64,000 nt of DNA from Coremacera marginata. Its lineage: Eukaryota > Arthropoda > Insecta > Diptera > Sciomyzidae. Position 1 is the stretch's first letter; each line of letters begins with the position of its first letter. Positions 55,690-64,000 of the stretch are shown here, one piece after another. The notes beneath the pieces are model-generated. The model was not told the DNA's origin, did no database searches, and saw only the letters and a program-made list of their open reading frames with translations. Where the stretch lies: positions 64,939,690 to 65,003,689 of the forward strand of contig OU612045.1 of assembly GCA_914767935.1 (NCBI GenBank), read 5' to 3'. The translations under genes were made by a program, and so were the position numbers.

Positions 55690-56616
55690 GCTTTCCTTTC
55701 TAATGGATCAAAATTAGATAGCAAGTTTGGAGGAGGAGTCTACTCTGACACACTTAACATTAACCTAGCCTTCAGGCCTAGCCTGACTATTGCAGTGTCT
55801 TCCAAGCGGAAATAGTCGCGATACATAAAGCAGTATCTTGGTTTTAGATGAATGCAATATCCTCCATGGATATCTGCATACCATCTGACAGTCAAGCCGC
55901 CTTGAATGCCCTAGAATCTGTTGAAACAACATCCAAAACAGTACTTCGCGGCCACAGATCCCTAAATGAGATGGCAGAGCAGCTTAGAATACTCCTTTGC
56001 TGGATTCCCGGACATAGAAACTTTCAAGGAAACTGCAAAGCAGATGAACTAGCTCGCACCGGAAAAACCAAACAACTCTCCATAGAAAAATAAAGTATTG
56101 GTATACCCCTCACCACATGTACACTACTCACAAATGAGCTATCCCTAAAAAAAGCCAATAGGTGATCAACGGGAAGCACATGTCATATAGCGCGTCAGGT
56201 TTGGCCAAAAATCAACCTAAAACGCTCATAAGAACCAATCTCCCTGAGAAGGAATCAAGTCAGTACTATGATAGGTGTCTTAACAGGATACTGCTTAATA
56301 GGCAATCACTCACGAATATTGAACATCCTGCACAACGACTTCTGCAGAAGCTGCAGAGATGAAGAGGAGGAGGAATCTACAACACATATTTTCTGCACTT
56401 GCCCAGCGCTAGCCAAAAATCGCCACATTCACTTAGATAAATAGTTCTACAATGATCTTGATGATCTCTCAGAATCTTCGGTCTACCGAACCCTTGGCTT
56501 TGTCAACAGTTCAAACTGGTTTAAATAGAAAGGGAAATCAACCCATGGTATCACAACGGGCGTTATTGGACTAAAAGTGCCCCAAGGGAGATAGTCGCTT
56601 CAACCTAACCTAACCT
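55690..56616 (+). pseudogene. 3' fragment of an RNase H-bearing LINE (I group)
   Basis: Pieces of an RNase H domain: GSKLDSKFGGGVYSD, then PSDSQAALNALESVE and WIPGHRNFQGNCKADELART. After that a Cys/His-rich C-terminus (CRSCRDEEEESTTHIFCTCPAL) as in I/LOA-type LINEs. Frameshifts and stops throughout, and no reverse transcriptase remains, so it is a 5'-truncated relic. It ends in AACCTAACCTAACC. Confidence 0.7.
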
Positions 56617-56952
56617 TCCCTTTCATCCGCAAAAAACAGGTTTTCAACAGAAAACAAAAAAATATTGCCTGCAGCCTTGTCAAACAGAAACTGTAAAAGA
56701 CAGAAAGTGTAGAATATAATGAACAAGACAATGAATAAAAAAAAAATGGCGAAACTCCTAACAATTTGACAGACCAGTGTCCGTATTATAACATAGCCGC
56801 TTGCCACACATTGGCCCAAAATTCACTGTAGTGCTCACTCTGCGTGAAACCGGTTTTTTTAGGCAAGGGAGGTGAGGCAGACGACGTGAGGTGAGGCAGG
56901 CGACGTGAGGTGCGCGAAATTTCACGCACCGAAAAAGCTGTAGTGACGAGTG

Positions 56953-58312
56953 CATGATACAATAATAAGGTAGGGTAAGGAGATTCACCACACCGATCTG
57001 GAATGTCAAAATTATAAAATACTGTGCTGTCGTATCTTATAAAATATCCACGAAAAATCCGTAATTGTTCTTTGCATTTTTGATGAATGTCTTAAGGCCC
57101 AACCAAAATAGACGAGTTGCTCCGTAACGTGTAGAGACGAAAAAGTTTGCATTAATGCAATTCAATGTTGTTGTCCAAAATGAACAAACGTAATTTAACA
57201 AAGCTGAACGAAACAGCTTGTCCATACGTTTTGTTCCGTAAGAACCGAACTGCTAACGTCTCAACTCGTCTATTTTGGTTAGGCCTTTAGCTGTGGCGAC
57301 ATGTTATAACTTCGTTAACTTCAATCTTCGGCAATTCGTCAAAAATTGGAATGTGTAACACATTCGACGCGATAATTTTGATAAAATATCGCTTTGTTTC
57401 CTTTTTTCAGACAATTTTTTAATTTCCTTTTTTTTTAATGCTCTAAATACTTTAATATTGATATTTCGCTTCGAAAGTAATAGTTATTAACTGCTTTATT
57501 TTGGAAATCGAAAACGCAAACCAACGACAAGGAAGACACGAGAAGCAATACTTTTTTATATACAAAATTGTATTGCTTCTCGTGTTTTGCTTGTCGTTGG
57601 TTAGCATTTTTAATATACAAAATGAGGCGTTAAATGTAGCCACTGGCAATCGGGAATGAACATAATTTTATTATTAGAAAAGTTTTGAAGTTTTTTTGGG
57701 GTTTTTTCATTCGCCATTTGCCCATAGGCCATTCGCTATAAAACCGTTCTGATACAGCAGTGCACTTCAGTTCTTGTAATTTGTGAATATATTAAGTAAA
57801 TATATATTTATAGTTAATTTAGAAATTTTTAGTAATGTCAAAAAGAAGTTTTGCCATCTTTCATACAACGTCATCTTCTTCATCATCTTTCAACAACCAG
57901 CAGATTAAATAAAAAGATTAAAAAGATGAAATAAAAGCAATGTGTCGATTTTCAAACTCTTACTTTTAATTTATGTTCAACAGTTTCTCCGTCAAACGTC
58001 AATTAAAATTTATGTATTACATTTATAGTGGACCTTAGAATAAAAATTTTGAATAAGAAATAAATAACACAAAAACTAAACTAAAACTAATATGCAATAA
58101 TTTACTGAAAACAAAGCTTTAAAATCACAAAACAGCGATTTGTTTTATTGTAAATACATTTGTCCGCATTTATCCTATTTATCATACAAATAATTTCCTT
58201 TATTATTATTTGTCCCACATTTACCAATAATACAGAAAAGTGGCAATACTAAAACACATTTTGACATTCGAGGTCGGTGTGGTGAACCTCCTTACCCTAC
58301 CTTATTATTGTT
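56953..58312. mobile_element. P-like MITE family B, copy B3 (interrupted by Y)
   Basis: Left end CATGATACAATAATAAGGTA at 56953. The right end reads CCTACCTTATTATTG, then loses the last seven bases. Body as in B1 and B2. Contains MITE Y (57095-57286) and an imperfect palindrome at 57519-57602 (about 32-bp arms starting AACCAACGACAAG). Right-side target duplication lost. Confidence 0.65.
57095..57286. mobile_element. PIF/Harbinger-like MITE Y
   Basis: A 192-bp element with ends AGGCCCAACCAAAATAGACG and (reverse complement) AGGCCTAACCAAAATAGACG. It has the 3-bp duplication TTA (57092-57094, 57287-57289). The empty site (GCTTAGCTGTGG in complement) is present in B1. No coding potential. Confidence 0.75.
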
Positions 58313-58324
58313 TTGTCCAGGGCA

Positions 58325-58451
58325 AGGTATATTTAACAAGGTAGTGTCGTCTCGGAGCGGCGGGTACCGCAGCGGTCAAACACGTAAAAAAAACTGGTTT
58401 TGACAGGTGCGGTACCCACCACAAGAGAGAACCTTGCCTCGTTAGACCATG
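58325..58451. mobile_element. Very short P-like MITE K
   Basis: 127 bp with ends CAAGGTATATTTAACAAGGT and (reverse complement) CATGGTCTAACGAGGCAAGG. The 8-bp duplication GTCCAGGG/GTCCAAGG (58317-58324, 58452-58459) has one mismatch and again resembles the P-element target consensus. Confidence 0.6.
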
Positions 58452-58459
58452 GTCCAAGG

Positions 58460-60233
58460 TATGCCACATAGTTTTCTGTGCGATTATAGCGAAAGCAAAA
58501 TTTACTACGTTTTTGCTACCATTTCGTGCAGGTAATGTTTCTTTATGCAATCGATTCAATAAAACGGCTACCCTCTATAGGTTATTTATATGTGGTTTTA
58601 TTTGCAATTAAAAATTAATGGTTAAGGAGATAAAAATCGTGAAAGTTTGCAAAATTTATCTTTTTTCGTGTACGAAAATATCCGTATTTTTTATACGGAA
58701 GAGAAGTCATAAGAGTAGTGTATATATATATGATTGTTTAAAAGTTTTTTAAATTAACTGACAAAATTCTATCCCATACTTGGAAAAATAAAATTTTTTC
58801 TTCAATTGACTATTATAAAGTTATTACAAATGTAGATATTTTGTCATAATTCAACTTCAACATTGTTAAAGCTGTTGTATTTTTCGCAATAATTTTCCTC
58901 GTAAATTTCAACATGTCGACATTTTGTGGAATTGGCTTATACGCACTTAAAAATTTGCACTTAATTTTCAAACATTCACTATTTTTATCTGCTAAACCAT
59001 TCGAAATCGACAAAATTGCACAGGTTAATGTGGCCCATATACATATAATAAACGTAAGACAAAAATATTTAACTGTGGGCCCTCAAGTAAAATTTTACCG
59101 CACTCCCTAACACACTATCAACATTGTTAACTCTAATTGTGTTAAGATAAAAAAATTAATGCTATCAACCAGCGCCGGATTTACACATAGCGGGGCCTGG
59201 GGCTGAAATGGGCACGGGGCCTACTTAAGGAACAGAGAATTTAGCTCGGATCTTTTAATATTCAAAATATTAATTTTTATACATTAATGTCGCAGTATGT
59301 CATTAATGCTAATTTATCTTTTCCGTTATGCAAAAGCAAAAAAAAAAACCAACAAAGCTTTCACATCAACAAAAACACCTACTTAACCATGCTTATGACA
59401 ACGTCCCAGTGAACCGAAACTATCGTTTTTGAATTTATTTGTAAACATTTTCGGGTAGAAACATTTTCATTTCGGCACTCATAAGTGAACCCTTTTTGTA
59501 TCATTCGTCAGACTAAAACTCTCAATAATTAACCTTATTTTGTTCGGAAATGATTTACAAAAGAACCATAAATTGTACTTTTTTTTTTTGTTCGGAAATG
59601 TGTTAAAAAAAGAACCATAGAGAAGTTATTTTTAGGCACTCGGAAATACCTTTTGTCCTTTTTGTATCAATCGTCGGAAAAATGCCTCTCAGAAATGAAC
59701 CATTTTTTCATCGAATATGAGTTAAAAAAATTAGCCTTTTTGAATATTTATTTTATTATTGCATATTATTGTTTATTAATACATAATTTATTATTACAAG
59801 CGAAAAAGTTCATATGAAGTTTGTATTAAGGTTAACATTTTAATTTGCTATTATAAAAACATCAACAAAGGTTTCAATTCCCCCTTTTTTGACTCGAATA
59901 TAAAAAGGTAACATTTATTCATTTTTGAACTCATTTAGGTACAAAAAATTTTTTGTTATGAGAAATTGATTCCTACTGATATGATAAAAAAGTTATTCTT
60001 TTTGGACCTCATTTAAGAATGCAAAAAGGAAACATTTGTTATTAATTTCTGAAGTCATTTATGAACAAAAAAGGATTAATTTTCAAGGCGCTTTTACCTA
60101 CTAAAAGGATACAAAATTAATCTTTTTCGACTCAAAATAAGAAATAAGCAATTTCGCAAAATAAGTACAATTTTTATTTATGGGAAAGTTTTCGCGAATT
60201 TAATCTTCCATAGCAAGCACTTTTAAACGACAA
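58460..60233. other. Region without recognisable gene; possible hAT end
   Basis: At 59172 a sequence CAGCGCCGGATTTACACATA followed by GGGGCCTGGGGC looks like one hAT terminus, but no partner end is seen. 59500-60120 contains many loosely repeated GAACCATA and GGAAATG-type motifs between A/T runs. No coding evidence. Confidence 0.3.
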
Positions 60234-60250
60234 AATAAAAAATAAAAAAA

Positions 60251-63200
60251 AACCATTAAACTAGACTACATGAAGTATGTTTTTGAAGACTCTTCAGTGG
60301 ACATCATATGCATTTCAGAAACGTGGCTTTATAGTGATGTAAGTGATGCAACCTATGCTATGAAAAATTATATGCTTTATAGAAATTATCGTGTTGGTAG
60401 GAAGGGTGGAGGAGTGGCAATTTATTGTAAAACTAATCTTACAACTTAACTTATTAACAAATAGTGCGGACCAGGAATTGAATATCTAAATATTTGCATA
60501 TATGATAAAAACACTAAAATGTTTTTTTCATGCGTGTATAATCCTAATAAGTGTGTTCCTGTGGATCCCCTGTTTTCTACTCTGTCTACATGTATTGTTG
60601 ATTATGACTTGCTGTTATTGTGTGATGATTTTAATGTCAATATCCTTTCAAGTGACTTATTAAAACAAACTTTGTATGAAAATATTACTTCCTTAGGATT
60701 GCCAGTTGTAAATGAAGATTTACTCACAAGGTTTTCTAACAACACAAATCCAAGTCTTCTTGATTTTTTTATAGTATCAGATTCTTCAGCTGTCTCACTA
60801 TTTGATCAGTTATATTTCCTCTCTGACCATGATTTAATTTTTTGTTCGTTAAATGTTAATTTTTCTCGTCTCATAACTTTACATACAGGGATTTTAAACA
60901 TATCAGCTATGAGTCTCTGTTTCGTGATATATCACTGGCCCCCTTATTAAATGATAATGACATTAACGATATGCTTAGTTCCCTTGTTGAACCAATAAAA
61001 TATTTATTTGAGAAAAATGTCCCTGAACGCATGATCCGTATTAGGAATTCAGCTTGCCCTTGGTTTTCTGACAATGTCTTAAACTCTATAAAAAGAAGAA
61101 ATAAATTTCGATCGATATGGAAGAAAAACCCAACTGAACCCAACTGGAAAACCTATAGACAGTCGAGAAATGAATCTGTATCACTAATAAGACAGGCTAA
61201 GTCACGCTATTTCGCGGCAAACCTTCAACCCTCCCTTCCTACCAAAACGGTTTGGAGAAATATAAGAAAACTTGGAGTCTGCAATAAAAACAACTGACTG
61301 CCATATTAATCCAGAAATTTTAAATAATTTTTTTGTTGATTCTGTTTCCACTCCCAATTATAATATTTTTCCTCCTTCTGGTCTCTCTATGCTTCTGTAT
61401 TTTGAATTTGCTCCAGTAAACGAGCTTGATGTTGGTAAATGTGTTATGCAGATTAAGTCAAATCCAATAGGTGAAGATGGCATTCCCATAAAGTTTATTA
61501 AAATCATTTTGCTCCACATTATCAGCCCCTTAACACATATTATTAATTTTTGTTTCAAAACTTCATCATTTCCAGCCAAGTGGAAAGTGGCCACTGTATT
61601 ACCAATAGCAAAAAAACAAAACCCTTCTGGTCCCAATGATTTCAGGCCTATAAGTATATTACCGCCTCTGTCAAAAGTTTGTGAGAAACCCATGGCTCAG
61701 CAAATCAATAATTTTATACTTGAAAGAAACCTGTTATCCCCCTTTCAATCTAGTTTTCGGGCGGGACATAGTTGCTCTTCAGCTGTTGATAAAGTTATTG
61801 ACGACATAAGACCTGAATACGATGCGGGTTCTATGACTATACTCTGTCTGCTTGACTTCTCTAAAGCTTTTGATAAAGTAAGTCATCAGAATTTGTGTCA
61901 TGAGCTTAAGACTTTATTTGATTTCTGTAATAGTGCTGTCAATTTAATTTCCAGTTATTTGTGTAATAGGTCTCAAAAAGTTAAAGTTGGTCAGTTGTCC
62001 TCTCAGTATAAGTTATTATTAAATGGTGTTCCATAAGGCTCCATACTTGGTCCTGTGTTATTTTCAATATTTATAAATATTTTTAGTATTTACAGGCATG
62101 CATCTATTCATGCATATGCTGATGATGTTCAGCTTTATCTTTCACGACGAACAGGGTATCTTGACGAACTCTTTTGTAGAATTAAATGCATCAGTCATAT
62201 GTCCTGCCCATTTGTAAGCACAAAATCTGTAAAAATGATATCCCTGATTTGTTTATTGGAACAAATAAGCTAACTGTTGTGTCAAAAATTGTTAATCTCG
62301 GCTTTTATATAAATTCTTCTTAGTCCTGTGTTCTTTGATCATGTGCACAATGTAGTGAAAAAAGTTTATTATGTTCTACGTAATTTGAGAATGTCTGCTA
62401 GTACTCGTATAATGCCCATATGATACTTAATTTTTTTTGTCCAATTTTAAAATCTGAAAACAAGTGGTGCGTGGGCAGGACAGACATATTTTGTAAGAAA
62501 AGGATAAACGTTGTTACTTTTTTATATCTGGTGTTTTTAAGAGCAGCTGCATTAAATAAATTAATATTAGCTACACACATTACTTCCAATTCAGCATACA
62601 TTTATATTAAATAGTTTTGCTTACTGTAAAAATGTCAAATTAATTATTAACAGCACAATAAATATTTGATCGAAACTTAACGAAGAACGAATTGAAAGAG
62701 ACGGCAAAAAATGCAAAGAAAATACAGTCCAGTCCGTCCTACAAATTTTTCTCCAATTCGTACTATATGCGTATTCACTCACACCAATTGATTCCATGCA
62801 TTCGCGCTATTTGAACTGCTCTAGTTATAATTTTCAATGATCAATTTAATTAAGTATCATACAAGCTTAACTCCTGTTAATATAAAACGTAAGTTGGTGA
62901 TACAATTAATTTTACTATTGATAACATACTTTGAAATAGTGTACAGTAAGCTCAACTTATCTCCCAATTAAAATTGCAATTTGCTTTTAATTATGCCACA
63001 CGTTATGTTTATGGTTAACGAAAGTATGAACATTTATCTAGCTTTAGAAATTGCGAAATTGGTTGCGACATAACATCATATATCAAAGCAAGAAACTGTA
63101 TATACCTGCACAAACTTATTCACGAAAAAACGCCTCGTTACCTTTATGATAAATTACGCTTCTGTATGTCTAGAAGAAGCCATATTCTAATTGTACCCAG

Positions 63201-63601
63201 GCATAATTATTTAAACACCTCTTACTTGTTTTTCATTAACGCTATCAGACTTTGGAATGCACTATATTATCTGTAATTTGCTTAAACTTTCTCAAAGGTT
63301 ATGTTTTTTTCTTTTCTTCTTTATAAATGTACTTATTCTTTTTTTTTTAATTATAATAAATGACATTTATAGTCCTATCTTTTAATCTTAAGTATTGTTA
63401 TATATCAATAATTAAATCTTAATCACGGTTGTTATAATTGTAATCTAATTAAATTTTATAATTAACTTAACTAAACGATTTTGTACTATAAAAGAACATA
63501 GTTCTTAGTGTACTGATGTAAGCCTTCATTTTATATAAATATATAAATAAATTAATAAATAAATAAATAAATAAATAAATTAATAAATAAATAAATTAAT
63601 A
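60251..63601 (+). pseudogene. LINE of the CR1/Jockey/I group, decayed, with a nested insertion
   Basis: The 5'-truncated element starts inside the endonuclease (ICISETWL near 60310; CDDFNVNILS and LSDHDLI in 60519-60950). RT follows in 61272-62036 (FRPISILPPLSK, LDFSKAFDKVSH), with a stop replacing Gln in GVPQGS (62034-62036), then AYADDVQLYLS. After a roughly 480-bp interruption (62427-62905) the C-terminus resumes at about 62950 (LQFAFNYATRYVYG, PRYLYDKLRF, LWNALYYL). The 3' tail is an AATA/TAAA microsatellite (63545-63601). A 17-bp A-rich duplication lies at 60234-60250 and 63602-63618. Confidence 0.75.
62427..62905. mobile_element. Unclassified insertion in the LINE
   Basis: Interrupts the LINE coding sequence. 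Reading across (MPI*YLI to LLLITYFEIVYS) restores the protein pattern apart from an existing stop. TGATACTTAATTTT on the left and TGATACAATTAATTTT on the right look like a target duplication with a 2-base indel. No terminal inverted repeats or coding potential. Confidence 0.4.
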
Positions 63602-63618
63602 AATAAAAAATAAAAAAA

Positions 63619-64000
63619 TCTCTTTCGAAAAAACGAGTTTCGAATTTCGAAAAAAAAACATTTGCAAAACTTTCACCTTACGCAAAACCTTCGCTTATGG
63701 TTCAGTGAGGATATTTCAAAGGAGAAAAGACGTAATTGTTTCCCAATTTGACGAAACTTTCAAATTATGTGTGAAATATCAAGATAGTAAAGTTATTGAT
63801 TGGGGAAGTTATTATTGATTACTTTTTTACATGGAATGTTGTCGTGGTTTTCATTCCATTTGGGCTTGATCATAATTTTTGATAGAAATGTTGAAATTTC
63901 ATGAGACTTGTTGGTGGATGAAAAGAAAAATAATTTTTTATACGTGTATCAGTACATCTATCTCGCTTCTTATGGTGTGAGAATCAATTCGCACTAGTGA
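63619..64000. other. Unassigned end of window
   Basis: AT-rich sequence with no recognisable gene or repeat. Confidence 0.4.

Noticed and set aside
55440..55703. 87-codon frame upstream of the RNase H fragment
   Set aside because: Its sequence does not resemble LINE protein and no link to the downstream frames could be shown.
63545..63618. AATA/TAAA microsatellite as an independent repeat
   Set aside because: It sits at the 3' end of the LINE just before its target duplication and is best read as the LINE tail.

Overview
The window is nuclear DNA of an insect, most likely a higher fly (Diptera; a tephritid fruit fly is a guess). It is AT-rich. It carries most of one split host gene resembling the LRPPRC/bicoid stability factor (bsf) family, plus an mdg1/412-like LTR element, RTE, I-group and CR1/Jockey-like LINEs, a mariner, hobo-type hAT ends, a tRNA-headed SINE and many short inverted-repeat elements (MITEs). 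No prokaryotic, CRISPR, rRNA or genuine tRNA gene was seen. LAYOUT: 1-22363 lies downstream of the host gene and is a dense mosaic of nested DNA elements. 22364-43022 (minus strand) holds the last four recognisable bsf/LRPPRC exons (about 1,017 residues). They are split by a 17.2-kb intron that contains a SINE, a decayed LTR retrotransposon, an RTE copy, a DNA transposase relic and MITEs. 43023-64000 is upstream of the most 5' exon seen. No further exon was found there, so either the next intron is at least 21 kb long or the remaining exons are unrecognisable; the N-terminal part of the protein lies outside the window. MOBILE ELEMENTS: Several short families share a terminal sequence beginning CA(T/A)G and containing TAAGGT, and make 8-bp target duplications (TSDs). 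Both traits, and two GTCC-starting target sites, recall the Drosophila P element, so I read them as a radiation of P-superfamily MITEs; no P-type transposase is visible. Other families have 3-bp duplications (PIF/Harbinger-like), 8-bp duplications with CAG-type ends (hAT), or TA (mariner). In seven cases the uninterrupted target is present elsewhere in the same window, which proves the nesting. MOST NOTEWORTHY: (1) an RTE LINE at 46013-49283 with a near-textbook full-length 5' inversion flanked by a 15-bp target duplication; (2) a structurally complete mariner with an open 350-residue transposase whose first catalytic Asp is Asn; (3) the P-like MITE radiation; (4) a LIM-like zinc-binding micro-ORF and an array of ATCCTG motifs in the LTR element leader; (5) a perfect 26-bp-arm palindrome found in only one of its LTRs; (6) a hammerhead-ribozyme-like hairpin near 33700; (7) Russian-doll nesting at 6413-9613. 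The only likely functional host gene is the bsf/LRPPRC gene. Nearly all other coding traces are broken transposon genes, except the mariner and the two halves of the inverted RTE.
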